Both the position numbers and the translations under genes were made by a program. A DNA stretch of 64,000 nucleotides, taken from the NCBI RefSeq assembly GCF_019242955.1, contig NZ_CP066129.1, positions 3,286,001 to 3,350,000 of the forward strand, in the 5' to 3' direction. The stretch is from Morganella morganii (GTDB lineage: Bacteria; Pseudomonadota; Gammaproteobacteria; Enterobacterales; Enterobacteriaceae). Under the pieces are notes generated by a model. That model saw nothing but the letters and a program-made list of their open reading frames with translations. It searched no databases and was not told the origin of the DNA. Positions 43,541-51,737 of the stretch are shown piece by piece; within the stretch, counting starts at the first letter, position 1, and the number at the start of each line of letters is the position of its first letter.

Positions 43541-43641
43541 ATCGATGTCGGAGTACATGTGTACCAGTAGGATCTGTATATGTGATCCACCGGAGAATCA
43601 TACTCCTGTTGAGATAATTAGCTTATTAATATTTTAAAAAT

Positions 43642-43713
43642 ACTGACATGTCCCTGCCCGCCCGTGTCGTACCATCCCCGGCACTTTACGCTTTCTTTTT
43701 TTGCCGGTTATTT
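43642..43713 (+). repeat. Intergenic repeat R, copy 1
   Basis: Diverged copy sharing CTGACATGTCCCTG and TTTACGCTTTCTTTTTTT-GCCGGTTA with copy 2 at 43768. The hairpin core is degenerate here (CCATCCCCGGCAC). Confidence 0.65.
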
Positions 43714-43767
43714 GGCGAATTACCTCATCACCGGAGAATCAGGGAATAACCAGCAAACCGGAAAGAC

Positions 43768-43870
43768 GCTGACACGTCCCTGTTCGCTCGGATCGCGCCA
43801 TCCCTGGCGCTTTACGCTTTCCTCTTTTTGCCGGTTAGTCCCTTATGTACTTAAACTCAGAAAAAACAGG
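43768..43870 (+). repeat. Intergenic repeat R, copy 2
   Basis: Contains the stem-loop GCGCCA-TCCC-TGGCGC (43795-43810), then TTTACGCTTTCC and GCCGGTTA, continuing to TTATGTACTTAAACTCAG. Its 3' part matches copy 3, and its 5' part matches copy 1. Confidence 0.75.
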
Positions 43871-43884
43871 AAATCAGGAAAATG

Positions 43885-44010
43885 AATCTGCTAAATCATC
43901 CGCTCTGTGGCAAGGCGGCAAGGGAAGGATTCCGGGGAGCATACACAAGTATGTGACCCGGAATCCTGAGTGCGGCCAACACAGCCACAGGCCGGAGGAT
44001 GACGCAGATT
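43885..44010 (+). repeat. ERIC element, copy 1
   Basis: A 126-bp imperfect palindrome bounded by AATCTG and CAGATT. Internal ERIC hallmarks: GTGGCAAGGCGGCAAG, central GGGGAGCATACACAAGTATGTGACCC, GCGGCCAACACAGCCACAG, GGAGGATGACGCAG. Length and internal wording fit the enterobacterial repetitive intergenic consensus (about 127 bp). Confidence 0.88.
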
Positions 44011-44092
44011 CGGTTCGCGCCATCCATGGCGCTTAACGCTTTCCTTTTTTGCCGGTTAACCCCTCATGTACTTGAACTCTGTTAAAAACAGA
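44011..44092 (+). repeat. Intergenic repeat R, copy 3
   Basis: Stem-loop GCGCCA-TCCA-TGGCGC, then TTAACGCTTTCC and GCCGGTTAACCCCTCATGTA, closely matching copy 2. Directly abuts ERIC copy 1. Confidence 0.75.
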
Positions 44093-44105
44093 GAACAGAA
44101 AAATC

Positions 44106-44233
44106 AATCTGCTAAATCATCAGGTTTGTGGCAAGGCGGCGAAGTGAGGATATCCCCGGGAGCATACACCAGTATGTGACCGGGGTAGCCGAACGAAGCC
44201 AACACCGCCACAGACCGGAGGATGACGCAGATT
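44106..44233 (+). repeat. ERIC element, copy 2
   Basis: A 128-bp imperfect palindrome bounded by AATCTG and CAGATT. Contains GTGGCAAGGCGGCGAAGTGAG, CCCCGGGAGCATACACCAGT, ATGTGACCGGGGTAGCCGAACG and the end GATGACGCAG. It ends 7 bp before the hypE stop codon. Confidence 0.9.
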
Positions 44234-44240
44234 CGCAGAT

Positions 44241-45260
44241 TCAGCAGATGCGGGGCAGCGGCTCGTTATACGGAAGATCCAGCAACCTCGTTGCACCGAA
44301 AATCCCCTGTACTTTCACCTGTTTTGCCTCTGTCACCTGCCCGATGGTACAGGCATCCTGTCCGGACTGGCTGTTATGAAGAGCTGCCAGTACCGCGTTT
44401 TCGGCTTCCGGAGCAACAACAATCACCACTTTGCCTTCATTGGCAAAATTGAGTGCTTCCAGTCCCAGCAGTTCACACACACCACGTACTGCGGTTTTCA
44501 GCGGCAATTTCTGTTCTTCGATATTCATGCCGCACTGCGAAGCATCCGCAAACTCATGCAGAATAGCGGTGACACCGCCGCGGGTGGCATCACGAACAGC
44601 CCGGACGCCGTCAATTGTCCGCAGCGGTGCGAGCATCGGTTCCAGTACCGCACAATCGCTGCGCAGATCCGCATCCAGTCCGAGGTTTTCACGCAGATTG
44701 AGAATTGCGGCACCGTGGTCGCCCAGTGTGCCGCTGACAATAATTTTATCCCCCGGACGGCATTGTGCTGCTGCCCAGTTCAGCTGATGCGGGATCACCC
44801 CGATACCGGCGGTATTGATAAAGACTTTATCAGCCGCACCGCGCGGAACCACTTTGGTATCGCCGGTCACAATCTGAATGCCATTCGCTTTTGCGGTTTC
44901 TGCCATGCTGTTAACCAACTGAGAGAGGATCTCAAACGACAGACCTTCCTCAAGAATAAATCCGCAGGAAAGATAGCGCGGGATCGCACCGCCGACAGAC
45001 AAATCATTGGCTGTGCCGCATACTGCCAGCTTGCCGATATTACCGCCGGGGAAAATAATGGGGTCGATCACATAGCTGTCAGTGCTGAACGCCAGACGAT
45101 CACCGGCGGCCTGTAATTCCGCCAGCGGTATTCGCGCCTGGTCTTCTTTTTCATTCAGATACGGATTAGAAAATGCCTGTAAAAACAGGGAGTCGATCAG
45201 TTGCTGCATCCCCTGTCCGCCGTTGCCCTGTGCCAGGGTGATTTCAGTAATAGGTTTCAT
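44241..45260 (-). CDS. hypE: Hydrogenase maturation carbamoyl dehydratase HypE
   Basis: Converts the HypF-delivered carbamoyl group on its C-terminal Cys to thiocyanate, source of the CN ligands of [NiFe]-hydrogenase. 339 residues; start 45260 (MKPITEITLAQGNGGQG) with GGAG 10 bp upstream. PurM-like fold: FSTDSYVIDPIIFPGGNIG and GDTKVVPRGAADKVF. The chain ends PRIC with the essential C-terminal cysteine intact. Begins 1 bp after the hypD stop. Confidence 0.97.
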   Translation of the reverse strand: MKPITEITLAQGNGGQGMQQLIDSLFLQAFSNPYLNEKEDQARIPLAELQAAGDRLAFSTDSYVIDPIIFPGGNIGKLAVCGTANDLSVGGAIPRYLSCGFILEEGLSFEILSQLVNSMAETAKANGIQIVTGDTKVVPRGAADKVFINTAGIGVIPHQLNWAAAQCRPGDKIIVSGTLGDHGAAILNLRENLGLDADLRSDCAVLEPMLAPLRTIDGVRAVRDATRGGVTAILHEFADASQCGMNIEEQKLPLKTAVRGVCELLGLEALNFANEGKVVIVVAPEAENAVLAALHNSQSGQDACTIGQVTEAKQVKVQGIFGATRLLDLPYNEPLPRIC

Positions 45261-45261
45261 T

Positions 45262-46392
45262 TTATTCTCCGCGCCGGTACTGATAATAAGCCGCACATGC
45301 TCCCTCAGAGGAAACCATCAGTGCACCGAGTGCGGTTTCCGGTGTGCATGCTGTGCCGAACAGCGGACAATCAGCCGGTTTACAGCGGCCGGTTAACACA
45401 TCCCCGCAACGTGCCAGCGGGTTATCCGCAACAGATTGCGGCTGCGGCCGGAAGCGGCGCTCCGCATCAAATTCATGATAAGCCGGTGTCAGCTGTATGC
45501 CGGAATCTGCGATATTGCCCAGCCCGCGCCATTCACTGCTGGCTTTCAGCTCAAAGACCTCTGCCAGTGCTTTCTGTGCCAGTTGGTTTCCCTGCTCCGG
45601 AACAATACGGCTGTACTGATTTTCCACCGCCATCGGCGCCAGCTTATCCTGCGCCTGTTTTTTCAGCTGGCGGACAACCATCAGAATAGCGGTCAGCAAG
45701 TCCAGCGGTTCAAACCCGGTCACCACAAACGGTTTGGCAAATTCATCACACAGCGGCTGATACGGCGTGCAGCCTATCACCATACTGACGTGTCCCGGCG
45801 CGATAAAGCCGTCGATAAACACATCTTTCTGTTCCAGCAGTGTGCGCAGCGTCGGGATAATGGTGATGTGCTGACAAAAAACGGTGAAATTTGTCAGTCC
45901 GCTTTTTTTCGCCAGCTGTAACGTGGCCGCCGTGCCCGGCATGGTGGTTTCAAAACCCAGGGCAAAGAAGACGACCTCTTTATCCGGATTATCGCGGGCA
46001 ATAGTCAGCGCATCCAGCGGGGAGTAGACGATACGGATGTCACTGCCGTGACGGCGCGCATCCAGCAGTGAACCGCCGCGACCGGGAACGCGCATGGCAT
46101 CACCGAACGTGCAGAAAATCACCTCCGGACGGGCTGCGATTTCCAGACAGGCGTCAATACGCCCCATCGGCAGCACACAGACCGGGCATCCCGGTCCGTG
46201 CACAAATTCCACTGAGTCAGGCAGCAATTTATCGAGCCCGAATTTAAAGATGGCGTGCGTATGCCCGCCGCACACTTCCATAATCTGCAAAGGCTGTTTC
46301 AGCGGGTGCGGCCATGAAGCCATCTCTTCCCTGATTTGCGCCAGCAGTTTTTCTGCCAGCGCCGGATCACGGAACTCATCAACAAAACGCAT
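45262..46392 (-). CDS. hypD: Hydrogenase maturation iron-sulfur scaffold HypD
   Basis: Scaffold with HypC/HybG on which Fe(CN)2CO is assembled. 376 residues. Conserved MEVCGGHTH (Cys41), GPGCPVCV, GFETTMPGTA and the C-terminal Cys set CGDVLTGRCKPADCPLFG with a final C for the 4Fe-4S cluster. Lies 9 bp after hypB; hypC, which normally sits between hypB and hypD, is absent. Confidence 0.97.
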   Translation of the reverse strand: MRFVDEFRDPALAEKLLAQIREEMASWPHPLKQPLQIMEVCGGHTHAIFKFGLDKLLPDSVEFVHGPGCPVCVLPMGRIDACLEIAARPEVIFCTFGDAMRVPGRGGSLLDARRHGSDIRIVYSPLDALTIARDNPDKEVVFFALGFETTMPGTAATLQLAKKSGLTNFTVFCQHITIIPTLRTLLEQKDVFIDGFIAPGHVSMVIGCTPYQPLCDEFAKPFVVTGFEPLDLLTAILMVVRQLKKQAQDKLAPMAVENQYSRIVPEQGNQLAQKALAEVFELKASSEWRGLGNIADSGIQLTPAYHEFDAERRFRPQPQSVADNPLARCGDVLTGRCKPADCPLFGTACTPETALGALMVSSEGACAAYYQYRRGE

Positions 46393-46401
46393 AGAAATCC
46401 C

Positions 46402-47565
46402 TTATTCCGCTGCACTGCGCTGCTGGTTTACATCACTCAGGCGATCCTGCAGCCAGGCGACCCACTCATTCATTCCTTCACCGGTAGTGGCAGACAGTAC
46501 AATCACATCAATATCCGGATTCACACGGCGTGCCGCATCCACACAGGCTTCAATATTGACATTCACATACGGCAGCAGGTCGATTTTATTAATCAGCATA
46601 AGATCAGCGGCTGCAAACATATGCGGATATTTCAGTGGCTTATCTTCACCTTCTGTTACGGACAGGATCGCCACTTTATGCTGTTCTCCCAGGTCAAAAC
46701 CGGCAGGGCAGACCAAGTTACCGACATTCTCAATAAATAACAGGCTGTTATCTTTCAGTCCGAGATGATGCATCGCATCATGCACCATCTGAGCATCCAG
46801 GTGGCACCCTTTGCCGGTATTAACCTGAATCGCCGGCACGCCGGTTGCACGGATCCGCTCAGCATCATTGGTGGTTTGCTGATCGCCCTCAATCACAGCA
46901 CAAGGCACTTTATCTTTCAGATAATTGAGTGTGCGGGTCAGTAATGTGGTTTTGCCGGAGCCGGGACTGGACACCAGGTTCAGCGCCAGAATGCCCTGCT
47001 TCTGTAAATGTTCACGGTTATGAACAGCGATCTGGTTGTTTTTATCCAGCACCCCCATTTCAATCTGCACCATGCGTTTCTGGGTCAGGCCCGGTGCGTG
47101 AGTACCCGCTTCCCCCATCCCGTAATGCATATTGTCTTTATCCACCACCGGCGCAAAGGCAGCCGCTTGTTCATGACCGTGGTCATGCGAATGCTCATGA
47201 TCATGTGAATGATGATGGTCGTAAGCATGTCCGTGCTCATGAGAATGGCTGTGATCGTGACCGTGGTCATGGCTGTGTTCATGTCCGTGGCTGTGCTCAT
47301 GGCTGTGTCCGTGAGCATGCTCTTCACCGGCTTCACGGCCGTCATAATAGTAGTGGTTTACATCGCCGTTATGATGGTAGTGGTGGTGATGAATAATGAC
47401 GGGGCGGGAAGAGTTATCATGCTCGTGATGGTGGTGATCATGATGTTGGTGATCATGATGTTGGTGATCATGATGTTGGTGATCATGGTGCTGGTGATCA
47501 TGGAGGTCGTGGCTGTGACCTTCAATCTGCACGTTTCCTTCGCTGCAACCGCATGTGCTGCACAT
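46402..47565 (-). CDS. hypB: Hydrogenase nickel incorporation GTPase HypB, extended His-rich form
   Basis: GTPase that delivers nickel to the hydrogenase large subunit. The start at 47565 gives [11 protein letters not shown], the high-affinity nickel motif (CxxCGC) that opens HypB in enterics. The frame extends 24 codons upstream with no support. 387 residues against 290 in E. coli; the excess is a region (about 17-155) holding roughly fifty His, in two blocks: DHQHH repeats and [11 protein letters not shown]-type repeats. GTPase domain follows: Walker [11 protein letters not shown], CysHis metal site [27 protein letters not shown]. It probably stores or buffers nickel. Confidence 0.95.
   Translation of the reverse strand: MCSTCGCSEGNVQIEGHSHDLHDHQHHDHQHHDHQHHDHQHHDHHHHEHDNSSRPVIIHHHHYHHNGDVNHYYYDGREAGEEHAHGHSHEHSHGHEHSHDHGHDHSHSHEHGHAYDHHHSHDHEHSHDHGHEQAAAFAPVVDKDNMHYGMGEAGTHAPGLTQKRMVQIEMGVLDKNNQIAVHNREHLQKQGILALNLVSSPGSGKTTLLTRTLNYLKDKVPCAVIEGDQQTTNDAERIRATGVPAIQVNTGKGCHLDAQMVHDAMHHLGLKDNSLLFIENVGNLVCPAGFDLGEQHKVAILSVTEGEDKPLKYPHMFAAADLMLINKIDLLPYVNVNIEACVDAARRVNPDIDVIVLSATTGEGMNEWVAWLQDRLSDVNQQRSAAE
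47431..47505 (+). repeat. 15-bp tandem repeat inside hypB
   Basis: Five consecutive 15-bp units of the type TTGGTGATCATGATG (units 2 and 3 identical, others with one to three changes). On the minus strand each codes for five residues of the DHQHH block, so unit gain or loss keeps the frame. Confidence 0.85.
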
Positions 47566-47683
47566 AATCCTGACTCCTGCTCGATTTATTGGCTCCGGCG
47601 CGGCATTGTGGTCAGACTCGTGACAGGTGCAAAGCATCTGATCACATGGTGTCGGGCAGTCAACATAAATAAAATATTACACA

Positions 47684-47713
47684 TAAAAGCCGGTAAACCA
47701 TTACCGGCTTTTA
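47684..47713. terminator. Hairpin between uppP and hypB
   Basis: Perfect 13-bp stem TAAAAGCCGGTAA/TTACCGGCTTTTA with an ACCA loop. It lies 110 bp past the uppP stop and before the hypB promoter region on the minus strand, and is usable in both directions. Confidence 0.75.
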
Positions 47714-47822
47714 TATGTCCGTTATTAATTATATTTGTAGCAAATCGGCGGAGTGCCTGCTTTGACTTTGCGCAGGTCAGATGGATTTTCCCTGCGCAAA
47801 TAGTGATGTGTTTACGCTGAAC

Positions 47823-48644
47823 TCAGTGAACAAATACGACGTAAACAGCCGCGGCCACAATAAAGCGGTAGATAGCAAACGGAATAAAGGAGATACGCTT
47901 AATCAGTGACAGGAACGTTTTCATGGCAATCAGCGCCACAATAAACGCCGACAGGAAACCGACCGCAAACATCGGGATATCTGAGCTGCCCAGGAAATGC
48001 CAGCTCTTGTACAGATCCAGTGCTGTCGCACCCATCATCATCGGTACCGCCAGAATAAAGGAAAATTCTGATGCGGTATAACGGTTGATCCCCATCAGCA
48101 TACCGCCGGAGATGGTGGCACCCGAGCGGGAGAATCCCGGCCACAGTGCCAGACACTGGAAACAACCGATGGCAAATGCCTGACGGTAACTGATGTCATC
48201 AAGCCCGGTAGCCTGTGCTTTCTTCGGTTTAAAGACTTCCGCCACAATCAGCAGGATACCGCCCGCTACCAGCGCGTACATCACATTCACCGGATTAAAC
48301 AGTGATTTTATCTGATCACGCAGCAATAACCCGAGTACCACCGCCGGCAGCATCGCAATAATAATATGGAGTAACGTCAGTTTTCCCTGAGTCTGCCCTT
48401 CATGGGGAACATTGCCGAAATGAATACCGATAAGCGCAAACATCCGACGCCAGAACAGGAATACCACGGCGAGGATGGAACCAAGCTGGATAACCACTTC
48501 AAACGTTTTTGCTTTATCGCCCGTAAACCCGAGAAGCTCGGCAACAATAATCATATGACCGGTTGATGACACCGGTAAAAATTCAGTTAATCCTTCAACA
48601 ACCCCGAGAATCAAAGCATGCAGTAAACTTGTGATATCGCCCAT
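47823..48644 (-). CDS. uppP: Undecaprenyl-diphosphatase UppP (BacA)
   Basis: Dephosphorylates undecaprenyl diphosphate to recycle the cell-wall lipid carrier; overproduction gives bacitracin resistance. 273 residues as in E. coli; start 48644 ([18 protein letters not shown]). Catalytic motifs [14 protein letters not shown] and [13 protein letters not shown] are intact, with eight or so membrane segments. Confidence 0.97.
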   Translation of the reverse strand: MGDITSLLHALILGVVEGLTEFLPVSSTGHMIIVAELLGFTGDKAKTFEVVIQLGSILAVVFLFWRRMFALIGIHFGNVPHEGQTQGKLTLLHIIIAMLPAVVLGLLLRDQIKSLFNPVNVMYALVAGGILLIVAEVFKPKKAQATGLDDISYRQAFAIGCFQCLALWPGFSRSGATISGGMLMGINRYTASEFSFILAVPMMMGATALDLYKSWHFLGSSDIPMFAVGFLSAFIVALIAMKTFLSLIKRISFIPFAIYRFIVAAAVYVVFVH

Positions 48645-48785
48645 ATAACGCCCTGTATGGCAGATAAAATAAGGCACTCCCGGAGGCGGGAATGCAGGAT
48701 ACGAACAGCATATGACGCAAGTGTGACAACTTTATGACACCCCTGCCGCTTTTATGACAGTTCCGCTGACGGCATTATGACAACA

Positions 48786-49139
48786 TCAGCCCGCACTTCG
48801 TTCAATTATGACACCGACTTCTTCCGCCTGCGCCACCGCTCCCGGCTTGGCCACGCGAATACGCACCCACGGGGTTCCGAATTGTGTCAGCAATAATGAC
48901 GCCACTTCTTCCGCCACACGTTCAACCAGTGCGAACTGTCTTGTCTGCACATAATCCAGAACCGCCGTGCTGACCCCGGCATAATCGAGACAATGTTCCA
49001 CATCATCACTCTCTGATGCGCGTTTGTTATCCCAGTGCATTTCGATATCGAGCACTAATTTCTGCGTAATACCCTTTTCCCAGTCGTAAGCACCAATCGT
49101 TGTGAAAACAACAAGTTTCTTAATAAAAACAACATCCAT
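48786..49139 (-). CDS. folB: Dihydroneopterin aldolase
   Basis: Cleaves dihydroneopterin to 6-hydroxymethyl-dihydropterin in folate synthesis. 117 residues; start 49139 ([23 protein letters not shown]), a TTG two codons earlier being less likely. Active-site Glu in YDWEKG and Lys in RVAKPGAV are present. Divergent from plsY, as in E. coli. Confidence 0.96.
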   Translation of the reverse strand: MDVVFIKKLVVFTTIGAYDWEKGITQKLVLDIEMHWDNKRASESDDVEHCLDYAGVSTAVLDYVQTRQFALVERVAEEVASLLLTQFGTPWVRIRVAKPGAVAQAEEVGVIIERSAG

Positions 49140-49248
49140 CCGCAATTACCCCGTTTTTTTATGCTCATCGGATATCACTTCCCATGAAATATGCGTATTA
49201 TCCATGGAGGCTGATAACTATAATTTACCGTCTGTCAGGAGGGAAGGC

Positions 49249-49905
49249 ATGAGTGGAATCGCGCTTGGTATGATCATCTTCGCTTATCTGCTGGGATCTG
49301 TTTCCAGTGCGATCCTGATCTGCCGTCTTGCGGGACTGCCGGATCCGCGTCACCACGGCTCCGGAAACCCGGGTGCCACCAATGTGTTGCGGATCGGCGG
49401 CAAACTGGCGGCTGCCGGTGTCCTTATCTGCGACGTTCTCAAGGGTATGCTGCCGGTCTGGCTCGCTTACCTCCTGCAAATACCGTATTTTTACCTCGGT
49501 ATTATCGCCATTGCAGCCTGTTTAGGCCATATTTATCCGGTATTTTTCCACTTTAAAGGCGGAAAAGGCGTGGCAACCGCATTCGGGTCGATTGCCGCCA
49601 TCGGCTGGGATCTGACCGGGCTGGTCGCCGGGACCTGGCTGCTGACCGTGCTGCTGAGCGGTTACTCATCATTGGGTGCGATTGTCAGCGCCCTGGTGGC
49701 ACCGTTTTATGTCTGGTGGTTCAAACCGGAGTTTACCTTCCCGGTCGCCATGCTCTCCTGCCTGGTGCTTATCCGCCATCATGACAACATTCAGCGGCTG
49801 TGGCGCGGACAGGAAAGCCGTATCTGGCAGAAGCTGAAGAAAAAGCAGGCCAAAACGGATAAAGAGATAATCCAGGAAGCAAAAGAGCAGGAAAAAGAGG
49901 ATTAA
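49249..49905 (+). CDS. plsY: Glycerol-3-phosphate acyltransferase PlsY
   Basis: Membrane acyltransferase using acyl-phosphate to make lysophosphatidate. 218 residues; ATG 49249 with GGGAAGG 3-9 bp upstream. Motif 1 GSGNPGATN, motif 2 [18 protein letters not shown] and motif 3 [11 protein letters not shown] are present. The tail ([22 protein letters not shown]) is longer than in E. coli (205 residues). Confidence 0.96.
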   Translation: MSGIALGMIIFAYLLGSVSSAILICRLAGLPDPRHHGSGNPGATNVLRIGGKLAAAGVLICDVLKGMLPVWLAYLLQIPYFYLGIIAIAACLGHIYPVFFHFKGGKGVATAFGSIAAIGWDLTGLVAGTWLLTVLLSGYSSLGAIVSALVAPFYVWWFKPEFTFPVAMLSCLVLIRHHDNIQRLWRGQESRIWQKLKKKQAKTDKEIIQEAKEQEKED

Positions 49906-49930
49906 AAAAGGCGCATCAGCGCCTTTTTTT
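49904..49930. terminator. Bidirectional terminator between plsY and tsaD
   Basis: AAAAAAGGCGC, ATCA loop, GCGCCTTTTTTT. It begins inside the plsY stop codon and lies 12 bp from the convergent tsaD stop. Confidence 0.88.
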
Positions 49931-49941
49931 GTGTCCGGAAA

Positions 49942-50961
49942 TTATTTATCCGGCGGGGGTAACTCAGCCAGCGGCCAGCGCGGGCGGACAGTCACGCCTA
50001 ATTCACTGCGCATCCCGCCTTTAAAGCGGATCATCCCGGCCAGCGCAATCATCGCGCCGTTATCCGTGCACAGCTCAGGACGGGCATAGAACGCTTCTCC
50101 GCCCAGTTTTTGCAGTGTCTGCGCCATGCGTTCGCGCAATGTGCGGTTTGCACTTACCCCGCCTGCCATTACCAGCCGTTTGAAACCGGTCTGCTCCAGC
50201 GCACGTTTGCATTTGATCACCAGTGTATCCACGACAGCATCTTCAAAAGCGCGGGCAATATCCGCTTTGGTCTGGTCTGAATCATCGTTCTGGCGAATCG
50301 TGTTGGCAGCGAACGTTTTCAGCCCGGAGAAGCTGAAATCCAGCCCCGGGCGATCCGTCATCGGACGCGGGAACGTAAAACGCCCCGGCGTGCCCTGAGC
50401 CGCCATGCGTGACAGTGCAGGCCCGCCCGGATAATCCAGCCCCAGTAATTTAGCTGTTTTATCAAAAGCTTCCCCGGCTGCATCATCGATAGACTCACCC
50501 AGCAGCGTATATTCACCGATACCGGTTACGCTGATTAACTGCGTGTGGCCGCCGGAGACCAGCAGCGCGACAAACGGAAACTCCGGCTGATGTTCTTCCA
50601 GCATCGGTGCCAGCAGATGGCCTTCCATATGGTGAACCGGTACTGCCGGGACACCCCATGAAAACGCCAGTGCCCGACCGACTGTTGCCCCGACCATCAG
50701 CGCCCCGACCAGCCCCGGTCCTGCGGTATAGGCCACCGCATCAATATCCTGTGCCGTCAGACCGGCCTCTTTCAGTGCGGCCTGAATCAGCGGCACCGTT
50801 TTCCGGATATGGTCACGGGATGCCAGTTCCGGCACCACGCCGCCGTAATCCGCGTGGACTTTAATCTGACTGTATAACTGATTAGCCAGCAAACCGGCCT
50901 CATCATCATAAATTGCGATTCCGGTTTCATCGCAGGACGTTTCAATGCCTAACACTCGCAT
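49942..50961 (-). CDS. tsaD: tRNA threonylcarbamoyladenosine transferase subunit TsaD
   Basis: Catalytic subunit transferring threonylcarbamoyl to A37 of ANN-decoding tRNAs. 339 residues; start 50961 ([19 protein letters not shown]), the 24 upstream codons being promoter region. ASKHA fold with metal-binding His pair in VHHMEGHL and SGGHTQL, and [12 protein letters not shown]. Divergent from rpsU, the arrangement seen in E. coli. Confidence 0.97.
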   Translation of the reverse strand: MRVLGIETSCDETGIAIYDDEAGLLANQLYSQIKVHADYGGVVPELASRDHIRKTVPLIQAALKEAGLTAQDIDAVAYTAGPGLVGALMVGATVGRALAFSWGVPAVPVHHMEGHLLAPMLEEHQPEFPFVALLVSGGHTQLISVTGIGEYTLLGESIDDAAGEAFDKTAKLLGLDYPGGPALSRMAAQGTPGRFTFPRPMTDRPGLDFSFSGLKTFAANTIRQNDDSDQTKADIARAFEDAVVDTLVIKCKRALEQTGFKRLVMAGGVSANRTLRERMAQTLQKLGGEAFYARPELCTDNGAMIALAGMIRFKGGMRSELGVTVRPRWPLAELPPPDK

Positions 50962-51124
50962 GGGACTTAACTCGCTGGAACAAAAACTGACGGGACTGGC
51001 GGCGGACAGCAGGAAGCACATCCGTCTCCGCAAAGAGATCAGTGTATCACCATAATGGCGTGCTGACAGGTATTAAGGTGAAATACGGGACTTTTTTGCC
51101 GTCTTTTTATTCACCGGAAACCGC

Positions 51125-51133
51125 TTATTCACA
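51125..51133 (+). promoter_or_regulatory. DnaA box 1 upstream of rpsU
   Basis: TTATTCACA fits the relaxed DnaA consensus TTWTNCACA. It is 53 bp upstream of the predicted -35 of the rpsU promoter. Confidence 0.5.
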
Positions 51134-51145
51134 GGATGCACACAG

Positions 51146-51154
51146 TTATCCACA
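51146..51154 (+). promoter_or_regulatory. DnaA box 2 upstream of rpsU
   Basis: TTATCCACA is the strict DnaA consensus, 12 bp after box 1 and 32 bp upstream of the -35. Confidence 0.65.
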
Positions 51155-51185
51155 CACTTTTCCCCTGCGCGGCGGATTTATCTTG

Positions 51186-51214
51186 CTGACAAATCGCCGC
51201 GTATCCGCTATAAT
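51186..51214 (+). promoter_or_regulatory. Sigma-70 promoter of rpsU-dnaG-rpoD
   Basis: -35 CTGACA (five of six), 17-bp spacer, perfect -10 TATAAT at 51209-51214. Leader of about 190 bp before rpsU. Confidence 0.75.
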
Positions 51215-51301
51215 CTCCACCCTCTGTAAAACCCCTGTCGGGTGTGCGGATCCGGTCCCGGCGGTAACACCGGACCAAATCCGGGGTATTTCTCTGTCTG
51301 A

Positions 51302-51310
51302 TTATCCACA
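51302..51310 (+). promoter_or_regulatory. DnaA box 3 in the rpsU leader
   Basis: Second perfect TTATCCACA, about 90 bp downstream of the predicted start point. Confidence 0.6.
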
Positions 51311-51398
51311 GCACTTTACAACGTGGGTCACATTGAAGTAAAATTCCGCACCATTTTAAAGACAACTGGCATAACGCCAGTACAGACCTATTTATTGA

Positions 51399-51626
<228 letters not shown>

Positions 51627-51630
51627 TCGC

Positions 51631-51645
51631 TGCGGCCGCGCCGCA
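51631..51645 (+). terminator. GC-rich hairpin between rpsU and dnaG
   Basis: TGCGGC-CGC-GCCGCA without a T run, 5 bp after rpsU. In E. coli a partial terminator lies in this gap and reduces dnaG expression relative to rpsU; the same role is inferred. Confidence 0.4.
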
Positions 51646-51737
51646 ACTTAGTCAGACCGCAGTAGTTGCAGTTAATGGCCGTGTTTCCGGAAGGAAGCGC
51701 GGCTTATTATCGTTATCAGACAGGCGAAAAAGGGGTT

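Noticed and set aside
43845-44379. Small open frames in the intergenic region before hypE
   Set aside because: They run through the ERIC palindromes and repeat R; the shared peptide pieces simply reflect the duplicated DNA.
47431-47505. Regularly spaced repeats that might suggest a CRISPR array
   Set aside because: Units are contiguous 15-mers without spacers and are in frame inside hypB.
47209-47820. 203-codon frame rich in Met and Val opposite hypB
   Set aside because: Antisense of His-codon repeats gives Met/Val runs; it is a product of the repeat, not a membrane protein gene.
51290-51312. Possible LexA box (CTGT...ACAG) before rpsU
   Set aside because: Spacing between CTGT and ACAG is 10 instead of 8; the sequence is better explained by the DnaA box TTATCCACA.
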